DNA from: an uncultured Chloroflexota bacterium
Lineage (GTDB): Bacteria; Chloroflexota; Anaerolineae; Caldilineales; Caldilineaceae
Direction: 5' to 3'
Length of the DNA stretch: 33,745 nucleotides
Assembly: GCA_903879975.1 (NCBI GenBank)
Contig: CAIRNL010000508.1
Coordinates: 1 to 33,745 of the forward strand
Both the position numbers and the translations under genes were made by a program. Under the pieces are notes generated by a model that saw only the letters and a list, made by a program, of their open reading frames with translations, was not told where the DNA came from and ran no database searches. Below are positions 26,008-33,745 of the stretch, piece by piece (the first letter of the stretch is position 1; each line of letters starts with the position of its first letter).

Positions 26008-27332
26008 CTGAATACATGCTGCCAATGACCGTCATTACGCTCTTGATTCTCATCAACGGCCTCTTTGTGGCTGCTGAGTTTGGCATTGCCGCTGCACCGC
26101 GCACACGCATCCAACAACTTGCTGAGCACGGGGTTGTCCCAGCACGCCGCGTGCTGGCAACGCTGCGCACGCCACGGCGGCTCAACCGTTACATCTCCAC
26201 CGCACAGGTCGGTATCACCCTGGCCAGCCTGGGGCTGGGCATGTACGGCGAACACGCCGTAGCCGATTGGATTCTGTATCCCCTGGAACAGGTCGACTGG
26301 CTGACCATGGTCGCTGCGCACACGATTGCAACGATCGTGGCCGTGGCTATTTTGACCTACCTGCACGTCGTAGTCGGAGAAATGGTGCCCAAGTCGCTGG
26401 CGCTGCAGCATCCAGGCGAAACCGCCATGCGCCTCGACCGCACGATGCTGTTCTTCGGCCGCATTTTCTTGCCGCTGACGGCAGTCCTCAACACACTGGG
26501 CGACTGGATCCTGCGCCTGGTGCGTCTGCCGCCAGCCAGTGCAGCCGAGCGGTTGGCGTCGGCAGCCGAATTGGCCTACATCGTTGAGGAAAGCTCAGAT
26601 CGTGGATTGCTGGAGCCAAGCGAGCAGGTTTACCTGGAGAATGTCTTCGATTTCCACGAACGCACCGTCACACAGATCATGACACCGCGCAACCGGCTGG
26701 CAGCCATCCCCATCACAGCAGACGAGCAGGAGGTTTTGGAGACACTTTCCTCGCAGCCACACTCGCGCTACCCGGTCTATGAAGGAGACCGTGACCAGAT
26801 CGTAGGAATCCTGCATGCCAAAGACGTTGCCCAATCTATCGTCAACTTCCCCGATGCATTCAACCTGGCTGCGTGCATGCGGCCGGCGATCTTCGTGCCG
26901 GAGACGCTGTCGCTGGAGGCGATGTTGCAACGCTTTCGCACCGAACACGTGCAGATCGCCATTGTCGTCGACGAATTCGGTGGCACTGCCGGCATGGTGA
27001 CGCTGGAAGACTTGGCCGAGGAGATCATCGGTGAGATCCAGGACGAGTTCGACGAAGAGATTGCCCCGATTACGCCTGTCGCAGCGGGCACCGTGCGCGT
27101 ACGCGGCGACCTGCTCGTGGACGAACTGGCCCAGCACTTTGACCTTGATCTGGAACACGAAGAGGCAGAAACCGTGGGCGGGTTGATCATGGCCGAACTG
27201 GGCCGCGTACCGACGATCGGCGACGAGGTTCGCTACAAGGACATTGACTTCACCGTGGAGAGCACCGACGGCATGGCCGTCGGCACTGCCATCGTGACCG
27301 CGCCGCCGGCCAAAGAGGTTGAACATGCCTGA
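26004..27332 (+). CDS. CNNM/CorC-family membrane protein, second of a pair
   Basis: Paralogue of the gene before it, with the same domain order: membrane DUF21 (about 1-190), CBS pair (about 205-325) with IMTPRNRLAAIP and VVDEFGGTAGMVTLEDLAEEIIGEI, and a CorC_HlyC domain to the end. The GTG start at 26004 is forced by the 4-nt GTGA overlap with the preceding stop and is followed by a normal family N-terminus. At 442 residues it is complete. The paralogues clearly differ in sequence, so this is an old duplication rather than a recent one; together they could form a heterodimeric transporter, which is inference. Its stop overlaps the start of the XRE regulator by 8 nt. Confidence 0.93.
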   Translation: MTEYMLPMTVITLLILINGLFVAAEFGIAAAPRTRIQQLAEHGVVPARRVLATLRTPRRLNRYISTAQVGITLASLGLGMYGEHAVADWILYPLEQVDWLTMVAAHTIATIVAVAILTYLHVVVGEMVPKSLALQHPGETAMRLDRTMLFFGRIFLPLTAVLNTLGDWILRLVRLPPASAAERLASAAELAYIVEESSDRGLLEPSEQVYLENVFDFHERTVTQIMTPRNRLAAIPITADEQEVLETLSSQPHSRYPVYEGDRDQIVGILHAKDVAQSIVNFPDAFNLAACMRPAIFVPETLSLEAMLQRFRTEHVQIAIVVDEFGGTAGMVTLEDLAEEIIGEIQDEFDEEIAPITPVAAGTVRVRGDLLVDELAQHFDLDLEHEEAETVGGLIMAELGRVPTIGDEVRYKDIDFTVESTDGMAVGTAIVTAPPAKEVEHA

Positions 27333-27666
27333 GCACGACGAGACTCTGCTGAACCGGCTACGCGCAGCGGTCAACAGACCCCAATGGCCTAATGCACCAC
27401 GCATGCCCGACCCGCTGCAGGACGCGCAGATCGACGCAGCAGTCAGCCGGCTGGCACGTGCCCGCGTCAGTGCTGCACTGCGCCAGCTGCGCGCAGCCCG
27501 CGCGTTCTCCTATGCGACCGTGCGCGAGCGCACAGGCCTTTCCCAGCAGCTGCTCTACGACATGGAATATGGCGAACGCCGCCTGACATTGGCCGAGTTG
27601 CGCCTGCTGGCCGACTGCTACGGTGTGGCAGTAAACGATGTGTTGGGCGTGGAAGTGGAAGAGTAG
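27325..27666 (+). CDS. Small XRE-family helix-turn-helix regulator
   Basis: A 113-residue cytoplasmic DNA-binding protein. The ATG at 27325 overlaps the CNNM stop by 8 nt and is preceded by AGAGG with 6 nt spacing; a TTG two codons earlier is less likely. The helix-turn-helix domain occupies about residues 45-108: SAALRQLRAARAFSYATVRERTGLSQQLLYDMEYGERRLTLAEL, ending in LLADCYGVAVNDVLG, a standard HTH_3 end. The first 40 residues are polar, Pro-containing and unrecognised. Tight coupling to the two CNNM genes suggests it responds to, or controls, their expression, but no matching operator was found. Confidence 0.85.
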   Translation: MPEHDETLLNRLRAAVNRPQWPNAPRMPDPLQDAQIDAAVSRLARARVSAALRQLRAARAFSYATVRERTGLSQQLLYDMEYGERRLTLAELRLLADCYGVAVNDVLGVEVEE

Positions 27667-27687
27667 AGGTCCTCCAAAGCGAATTTC

Positions 27688-27720
27688 AAAGGCTCACAAA
27701 GAGCGAAGGGAGCACAAAGA
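27688..27720 (+). repeat. Second copy of the CACAAAG-type intergenic repeat
   Basis: AAAGGCTCACAAAGAGC (27688-27704) differs by one base from part of the hairpin arm at 17721-17737, and GGAGCACAAAGA (27709-27720) matches 17774-17785 in inverse orientation. The element lies in the leader of the next gene and ends 4 nt before its ATG. It looks like one copy of a dispersed, short intergenic repeat family. Confidence 0.6.
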
Positions 27721-27724
27721 AGAA

Positions 27725-28516
27725 ATGCGGATATTGAAGTGGATCGGGATCGGGTTACTCGTCGTAGTAGCGACAGGGGCCGGCTTGTTGGTGGTTCCCA
27801 CTGCGCTCGACGCACTGCTGGGCGGCAGCCGTGTCGCCGCCCTGACCAATACGAGCATCGACGCCGGCGATGGGCCGGCGCTGCGTGCATTTGTGGCGAC
27901 ACCACCAGGGCCGGGACCACACCCCGCAGTGATCATGCTGCATGAGTTCTACGGCCTGCGCCCTGACGTGACCGAGAAGGCAGCAGCCCTGGCTGAGGAA
28001 GGCTATGTTGTCGTGGCGCCCGATATGTACCGCGGACAGACGACAGCCTGGATTCCGCGCGCGATCTATCTGGCCTTGACCATCCCCGAAGAGCAGGTGT
28101 TGGCCGACCTCGACCCGGTCTACGCATGGCTGGCGGGGCAACCCGGCGTGGACCCCGCACGCATCGTCGTCATGGGTTTCTGCTATGGCGGCGGCAAGGC
28201 ACTGCAGTACAGCCTGCGCAATCCAGACTTGGCGGGCACGGGCGTCTTTTACGGAGCACTCGTGGACGACCCCGCGCTGCTGGCGGCATTGCCGGGCCCG
28301 GTGCTGGGCATCTTCGGTCGCACGGACCGGGCACCGTCGCCGGCAATGGTGGAAGCGTTTGCCGCCGGCCTGGACGCAGCAGGCGTGCCGGCCACGATCC
28401 GCATCTTCGACGGTGTAGGACATGCGTTTATCGGCGATATGGCAAGCATTGCCGCAGGCGGTGCGCCAGGCGAGGCGTGGGCGCTCTTCTTACAGTGGCT
28501 GCGCGAAACCGTGTGA
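27725..28516 (+). CDS. Membrane-anchored dienelactone hydrolase family protein
   Basis: Alpha/beta hydrolase of the dienelactone-hydrolase group. I use the ATG at 27725, because the longer frame (to 27638) runs through the intergenic repeat. The 263-residue product starts with a membrane span (about 4-28, IGIGLLVVVATGAGLLVV) without a lipobox, so it is probably anchored outside the cytoplasm. The catalytic triad is C153 (MGFCYGGG), D201 (GRTDRAPSP) and H233 (GVGHAF); a Cys nucleophile rather than Ser is typical of this family. HEFYGL near residue 75 carries the usual Glu next to the oxyanion region. The substrate is unknown; these enzymes hydrolyse lactones or esters. Ribosome signals are weak (AGGGAG about 12 nt away). 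Confidence 0.88.
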   Translation: MRILKWIGIGLLVVVATGAGLLVVPTALDALLGGSRVAALTNTSIDAGDGPALRAFVATPPGPGPHPAVIMLHEFYGLRPDVTEKAAALAEEGYVVVAPDMYRGQTTAWIPRAIYLALTIPEEQVLADLDPVYAWLAGQPGVDPARIVVMGFCYGGGKALQYSLRNPDLAGTGVFYGALVDDPALLAALPGPVLGIFGRTDRAPSPAMVEAFAAGLDAAGVPATIRIFDGVGHAFIGDMASIAAGGAPGEAWALFLQWLRETV

Positions 28517-28949
28517 ATCACTCGATCTGCTCTCCTATGACCTCAAGGGTCCGATACTGCCAGTTTTGCCTCTTCCTGCGACTGGGGCTATTGCTTGCCC
28601 TCAGGCCACGCCAGTTCCGCATCCGCGCGCAGATTGTGAAAGTTCAGGTTGCAGCCTACAGAGTGGCCGGCACCCCTCAGCCTCTAGAATCACATAGTTG
28701 CCCCTGCCCCCCACGTTACGCCCTCCAAACTCAAAGGCCAGGTTACTCATGACCTCTTCTGGCACCTGGGCGAAAAGTGGGTTGCCTGTACTGAAAAGTT
28801 GGCGAGTCTCCTCGATGACAGCAGGCAACTCTTCGGGACGGATGCCTTCTGTGGGATTCTCCCGCCGCCATTGAACGTGGAAACGCCCCATATCAGCCAG
28901 GATCGATTCATGCAACTCGTAACCGACATAGTAACCGACATTCTGCCGT
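28517..28949. other. Region with no strong gene between the dienelactone hydrolase and paiB genes
   Basis: The two flanking genes converge. Apart from the doubtful small ORF at 28601-28891, I see no clear terminator hairpin, promoter or repeat other than a 12-bp direct repeat (GTAACCGACAT twice, near 28919-28942). The composition stays GC-rich. Confidence 0.5.
28601..28891 (-). CDS. Possible small hypothetical protein or gene fragment
   Basis: A 96-codon frame from the ATG at 28891, 58 nt after the paiB stop on the same strand. The first 70 residues look protein-like (MGRFHVQWRRENPT, ELPAVIEETRQLFST, VMSNLAFEFGG) with good helix and no excess of rare or Arg-rich runs, but the last 25 residues do not. 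No ribosome site is visible, the same frame is open further upstream through paiB in a non-coding phase, and I recognise no family. It could be the tail of a decayed gene. Confidence 0.3.
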   Translation of the reverse strand: MGRFHVQWRRENPTEGIRPEELPAVIEETRQLFSTGNPLFAQVPEEVMSNLAFEFGGRNVGGRGNYVILEAEGCRPLCRLQPELSQSARGCGTGVA

Positions 28950-29588
28950 TTACGGCACGACTGACTGCTGCACGAGTGCCGCCATAGCCACAGCCTGGGT
29001 GTCGTCCTTGCCCAACAGCCCGGCGACCACGCCCTGCCGATCACGCTCAGGGCGATTCTGGCTCGTCTTCCACTTGCCCTCAATGCGCTGAATGGGAATC
29101 TCGACGCCGACGATGGCACGAATGAGTGCTGCGATAAAATCAGCCGGGGCATCTGCCACCTGCCAGGGCGTCGCCTGCATCACCTCGTGTGCATCGGTCA
29201 GCCGGCACACGTGATCATAGAGCCAGTCGTGCTCCTCGATGAATGTTGGCCGCCCGTGAACATGGACGACTGCATAGTTCCAGGTTGGCACTGTCCTACC
29301 ATGCTCCTGCTTGCTCGGATACCAGGAAGGCGTGATGTAGGTCTGCGCTCCCTGAAACGCAACGACGGAAGGGATCAAGCTGGGCGCACTCTGCCAGACA
29401 GGATTGGCGCGCGCCAGATGGCCAACAAGGGTGCCAAACTCACCGCGCGTTGTGTCGAGCAAAAAAGGAACGTGGTTGGCGATCAACTCCCCATCGCCCG
29501 GTACGACCCACGTGCCCAGGGGATGCGCTCGCACGAGCGCATGAAGAATATCCAGACGACTCTCTGTGTGATGCTGGGGAATGTACAT
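28950..29588 (-). CDS. paiB: PaiB-type FMN-binding protein (negative transcriptional regulator family)
   Basis: FMN_bind_2 family, named after B. subtilis PaiB, with a split-barrel flavin-binding fold related to pyridoxamine-phosphate oxidases. The ATG at 29588 has GGAGG five nt upstream, and an in-frame ATG four codons before it lacks such a site. The 212-residue product begins MYIPQHH and contains ALVRAHPLGTWV, LIANHVPFLLD, VAFQGAQTYITPSWYPSK and TVPTWNYAVVHVHG, all hallmark segments, then IEGKWKTSQNRPERDRQGV near the C-terminus. Such proteins have been reported as repressors or flavin-dependent enzymes; the role here is unknown. It lies 71 nt after the MFS gene stop and seems to have its own extended -10 promoter. 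Confidence 0.9.
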   Translation of the reverse strand: MYIPQHHTESRLDILHALVRAHPLGTWVVPGDGELIANHVPFLLDTTRGEFGTLVGHLARANPVWQSAPSLIPSVVAFQGAQTYITPSWYPSKQEHGRTVPTWNYAVVHVHGRPTFIEEHDWLYDHVCRLTDAHEVMQATPWQVADAPADFIAALIRAIVGVEIPIQRIEGKWKTSQNRPERDRQGVVAGLLGKDDTQAVAMAALVQQSVVP

Positions 29589-29613
29589 GGCGGCCTCCAC
29601 CTGTAGACGATTG

Positions 29614-29622
29614 ATTGTAGCA
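29614..29622 (-). promoter_or_regulatory. Extended -10 promoter for paiB
   Basis: On the minus strand this reads TGCTACAAT, an extended -10 element with one change from TGnTATAAT. Initiation near 29607 would give a leader of about 20 nt. Confidence 0.45.
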
Positions 29623-29659
29623 CTTGACCAGCGTGCTGCGCGCAGGATAATCCCAGCGA

Positions 29660-31027
<1,368 letters not shown>

Positions 31028-31200
31028 AGGCTATCTCGCTTGGTGTTGGCGCTTGACGGCGCCACCTGGTAGATGTATCCCCGGTCACTGGCGACGTGCA
31101 GCACACAGGAAACGCTCCCTGGCGCAACATACGCCAGTGCCATCGCTGGCAAAGCGTGCCCGCCGCGCCGTGTCGTTCGCCGGCGCATAGAGGTTGAGTA

Positions 31201-31206
31201 TATACT
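31201..31206 (+). promoter_or_regulatory. Putative -10 element for the small lipoprotein gene
   Basis: TATACT, about 33 nt before the ATG at 31239. Only a poor -35 candidate (TTCGCC at 31176-31181, 19 bp spacing) is present. Confidence 0.35.
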
Positions 31207-31238
31207 GCACCGTAGGTTTTTCATGGAAAGGAGACCCG

Positions 31239-31658
31239 ATGAAACGTTTTCCAATTCTTCTGCTCCTGTTGTGCCTGCCTCTGCTGGCAGCGGGCTGCAA
31301 CCTGGAACAGGCGCCCGCGTTGGGCGATGCTAGACAGGCCGTGTGCCAGTCACTGGTTGCACTGCGCGAGGGGACGACGCAGTTCGCCACGGTCAACCCT
31401 GACACCACCGTCGAGGAGTTGCGCAACATGCGCAATAACTTGAATACGCTGGTCGAAGCGGCACGCACGGCCAACGTTGTCTTGCAGTCACAGGCAATCA
31501 CCGATATGGTGGATGCCTACGGCAATTTCAGCCGCACACTCGACGGTCTCAATCCCGATCAGCAAGTCGGCGGTGCAGCGACCGCCCTACAAGGTTCGAC
31601 CAACACGATCGTACAGGCACTCAACCAGGCCTACAGTTCGCTCTCGTGCGCACAATGA
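31239..31658 (+). CDS. Small lipoprotein of unknown function
   Basis: The ATG at 31239 follows AAAGGAGACCCG, a strong ribosome site. The 139-residue product has a lipoprotein signal: MKRF, a Leu-rich core and the lipobox LAAGC with acylated C20. The mature part is helical and polar (DARQAVCQSLVALREGTTQF, VEELRNMRNNLNTLVEAAR), rich in Ala, Gln, Asn and Thr, with two more Cys (one near the start, one three residues from the end) that could form a disulfide. It resembles small helical-bundle lipoproteins but I do not recognise a family. No neighbour suggests a role. Confidence 0.8.
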   Translation: MKRFPILLLLLCLPLLAAGCNLEQAPALGDARQAVCQSLVALREGTTQFATVNPDTTVEELRNMRNNLNTLVEAARTANVVLQSQAITDMVDAYGNFSRTLDGLNPDQQVGGAATALQGSTNTIVQALNQAYSSLSCAQ

Positions 31659-31842
31659 CCACCGCGAGCGATCGATTGCCCCCCCAATCGTTGCCGCTGT
31701 CAGGCATGTGCCGTACAGCGTGCTGCAGGCACCACGCTCTGCCGATATGTCATGACCTACGCAAAACTCAACCCCCTGAGCAAGCCAGAATTCAGCCGTA
31801 AGCCGACGGCGCCGCACGCCGTCTCAGGGGAAGGAATATCTT

Positions 31843-32592
31843 GTGGAGTCTTCAGTCTATACACCCAGCCGGGCTATGTTTATCTTTGCACACCCCGACG
31901 ATATCGAGTTCGGCACGGCTGGCACGGCAATTCGCTGGGTCGAAGCCGGCGCCGAGGTTGCCTACGTGCTGATCACCAGCGGCGATGTGGGAATCGCCGA
32001 CCTCACCCTCACGCGCGAGCAGGCAGCCGCCATCCGTGAGGAGGAGCAACGGGACGCCGCAGCCGTCGCCGGGGTGCGTGAGGTCATCTTCCTGCGTGAG
32101 CCAGACGGAACACTGGTCAATACACTCGACCTGCGCCGCAAACTCGTGCGCGAGATCCGTCGTTTTCGCCCCGAAGCGATCGTCTGTGGCGACCCAACGG
32201 TGTGGTTCGTCGACGGCACCTACATCAATCATCCTGACCACCGCGCTGCTGCAGCGGCTGCCCTGGAGGCAGTCTTTCCGGCGGCAGGCCAGCCACACGT
32301 CTTCCAGGAGCTGGCCGACGAGGGGCTGACAGCACACAAGGTGCGCAAGGTTTACGTGGAGGGGTGGGGCAGCGGCGATACGTGGATCAACACAACCGGC
32401 AGCCTCGACAAAAAAATTGCGGCGCTCCGCTGTCATAAGAGCCAACTCCACACTTGGGACCCAGAGCCAATGATTCGCCAATGGTCCGCTGCCGCTGGCA
32501 AGGGCAAGGAGATGGCCTACGCCGAAACGTTCAAGGTGATCACGTTGATCAGCGACGACGATTATGCAAAGTTAACGAATGGGTCGGATTAG
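31843..32592 (+). CDS. PIG-L family deacetylase
   Basis: Zinc-dependent N-acetyl hydrolase of the LmbE/PIG-L family, typically removing acetyl from N-acetylglucosamine conjugates or related amino sugars. The GTG at 31843 is chosen since GGGGAAGGAA lies 6-8 nt upstream. Zinc and catalytic residues are visible in FAHPDDIEFG (H17 and D20, with D19 as general base) and in the later INHPDHRAA (H130 and H133). A segment GDPTVWFVDGTYINHPD is typical of the bacillithiol/mycothiol-like subgroup, but the substrate is not assigned. The 249 residues are of normal length. The M28 peptidase starts 4 nt after its stop, so the two are likely cotranscribed. Confidence 0.92.
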   Translation: MESSVYTPSRAMFIFAHPDDIEFGTAGTAIRWVEAGAEVAYVLITSGDVGIADLTLTREQAAAIREEEQRDAAAVAGVREVIFLREPDGTLVNTLDLRRKLVREIRRFRPEAIVCGDPTVWFVDGTYINHPDHRAAAAAALEAVFPAAGQPHVFQELADEGLTAHKVRKVYVEGWGSGDTWINTTGSLDKKIAALRCHKSQLHTWDPEPMIRQWSAAAGKGKEMAYAETFKVITLISDDDYAKLTNGSD

Positions 32593-32596
32593 ACGC

Positions 32597-33619
32597 ATGG
32601 CGCAGAAACAGAAGCAGAGCTGGAACTCGGCCCGCCGGGCTGCGATACTCGTCGTGTTGCTGCTGGCATTGACCGGCTGGGCGGGCACAGCAGGAACGGA
32701 AGCGTTCGATCCCAGCCGAGCGCTCAGCCACGCGCGCTACCTCTCCGAGACGATCGGCGATCGACCCGCAGGCAGCGCGGGCGAACAGGCTGCGGCCAGT
32801 TGGCTGGCCGCGCGCTTCGAGGAGCTGGGCTACACAGTGCGCGTGCAGCCTTTCACCTTCTCCAGCGAGGGGCGACAACAGACCAGCATGAACGTCGTCG
32901 CAACACGGCAGGGCCAGGCCGGCTACGGCATCATTTACGCCGGCGCACATTACGACACGGTCAAACGCATCCCGGGCGTCGACTACGGCGGGCCAGGCGC
33001 CAACGACAACGCGTCGGGCGTGGGCGTACTGCTCGAAGCAGCACGGGTCATGGCGGCTGAGACGGTGACGCCAACCCTCACCTTCATTGCCTTTGGCGCC
33101 GAAGAACTGGGACTCACCGGCTCGCGCGACTACGTGGCGACGATGCCGGTCTGGGAATGGGCGCAGGCCAGAGCCATGGTGAACTTTGACTGCGTCGGCA
33201 TCGGTGACGAACTGCTCCTGCTGGTCGATCGCGAGGTCGACAAGGCATTCGCTGCCACTCTGCCGGTCGCACCAGATGCCATTGAGCGCATAGCGGGCGG
33301 CGCCAGCGACCAGGCTTCCTTTGCCGACGCCGGCATACCAGCCGTGCTCTTCTTCATGGACCGGGAGGGCGCTGGTTCCTGCGGCCCCAACTACCATCGC
33401 CCGACCGATACATTCGAGACACTCGAGCCTGCAGCGGTCGAACGAACGGGGCAAGCGGCTGTCGATGCACTTCGCTATCTCGCGGCAACGGCACAGGCCG
33501 ACACAGCACACCTCACCTTTCTGCCCTTTCTCTCTGCGCATCCTGCCAAAACCACCGATTTCTACAACCCCAAACCTCGCCCACTCACTTCCGTCGCGAT
33601 CCCGTTCGAGCTGCCATAG
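32597..33619 (+). CDS. Secreted M28-family metallopeptidase (aminopeptidase-like)
   Basis: Two-zinc exopeptidase with an export signal. The ATG at 32597 lies 4 nt after the PIG-L stop; an ATG at 32579 in frame would overlap it but lacks a ribosome site. The 340-residue product starts with basic residues and a hydrophobic segment (about 14-32, AAILVVLLLALTGWAGTAG), then the catalytic domain. Metal ligands and the base are in place: H118 (AHYDT), D137 (GANDNASG), E169/E170 (GAEELG), D198 (NFDCVG) and H267 (NYHRPTD). The domain runs to about residue 295; the remaining 45 residues form a Pro-rich tail. It likely releases N-terminal amino acids from peptides outside the cytoplasm and so may feed a peptide importer, which is inference. 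Confidence 0.92.
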   Translation: MAQKQKQSWNSARRAAILVVLLLALTGWAGTAGTEAFDPSRALSHARYLSETIGDRPAGSAGEQAAASWLAARFEELGYTVRVQPFTFSSEGRQQTSMNVVATRQGQAGYGIIYAGAHYDTVKRIPGVDYGGPGANDNASGVGVLLEAARVMAAETVTPTLTFIAFGAEELGLTGSRDYVATMPVWEWAQARAMVNFDCVGIGDELLLLVDREVDKAFAATLPVAPDAIERIAGGASDQASFADAGIPAVLFFMDREGAGSCGPNYHRPTDTFETLEPAAVERTGQAAVDALRYLAATAQADTAHLTFLPFLSAHPAKTTDFYNPKPRPLTSVAIPFELP

Positions 33620-33666
33620 ACGAGCTTGCCTGCAACCAAACCAGGATGCTTCAGACGCACAGTGGA

Positions 33667-33697
33667 TTGTGTCACATACCGGCTTTCGCTGTATCCT
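33667..33697 (+). promoter_or_regulatory. Putative promoter of the last, truncated gene
   Basis: TATCCT (33692-33697) is preceded by TTGTGT (33667-33672, 19 bp) or the overlapping GTGTCA (33669-33674, 17 bp). The same TATCCT hexamer serves as -10 candidate before tetR and the PLP gene. Confidence 0.35.
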
Positions 33698-33728
33698 GAC
33701 AAGAGACGAATTCTCATGGAGGAGTTGG

Positions 33729-33745
33729 ATGCACGACAGAATCCA
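33729..33745 (+). CDS. Start of a gene cut by the window end
   Basis: The ATG at 33729 follows GGAGGAG (33718-33724) with ideal spacing. Only five codons are visible (MHDRI), so no function can be given. An ATG at 33716 in another frame is also open but has no ribosome site. Confidence 0.45.

Overview
The window is a GC-rich, tightly packed bacterial chromosome segment of about 33.7 kb. It carries about 27 complete or nearly complete protein genes, two genes cut by the window edges, no rRNA or tRNA gene, no CRISPR array, no phage genes and no recognisable insertion sequence. Several traits together suggest a Chloroflexota bacterium, possibly of the Anaerolineae/Caldilineae type: a SpoVS protein without other sporulation genes, a protein with a four-cysteine head, one membrane span and a Thr/Pro-rich stalk, paired CNNM/CorC proteins, and many stand-alone secreted or lipoprotein genes. 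This is an inference from gene content; no marker gene is present to prove it.

Layout, left to right. (1) 1-2.6 kb: the 3' part of a small secreted protein gene, a perfect 48-bp palindrome, then L-fucose isomerase (fucI) behind an extended -10 promoter. (2) 2.75-7.33 kb: a large multi-membrane histidine kinase and its OmpR-type response regulator, overlapping by 4 nt, followed by an AT-rich stretch with repeated TGTGA words, a 38-residue single-span membrane protein and a SpoVS protein. (3) 7.5-14.1 kb, all on the minus strand: dhaK and dhaL, then tetR, an ABC ATPase and a MacB-like permease in overlapping order, then a HAD phosphatase. The tetR start codon lies inside an 18-bp inverted repeat that looks like its own operator. 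(4) 14.4-21.4 kb, plus strand: a fold-type II PLP enzyme, a peptide-type ABC importer (lipoprotein and two permeases, no ATPase genes), an HD hydrolase and an EamA transporter. A perfect hairpin separates the lipoprotein gene from the first permease. (5) 21.4-28.5 kb, plus strand: a CCA-adding-type nucleotidyltransferase with an HD domain, the four-cysteine membrane protein, two overlapping CNNM/CorC paralogues, a small XRE regulator and a dienelactone-hydrolase-like protein. (6) 28.6-31.0 kb, minus strand: an MFS transporter, a PaiB-type FMN-binding protein and a doubtful small ORF. (7) 31.2 kb to the end, plus strand: a small lipoprotein, a PIG-L deacetylase, an M28 peptidase and the first bases of another gene.

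The most promising regions for new biology are the kinase/regulator/small-membrane-protein/SpoVS island, the TetR-controlled ABC operon with an operator over a nearly leaderless start, the CACAAAG-type intergenic repeat found at two unlinked sites, and the four-cysteine transmembrane protein. No single strikingly new multi-gene defence or biosynthetic system is visible.
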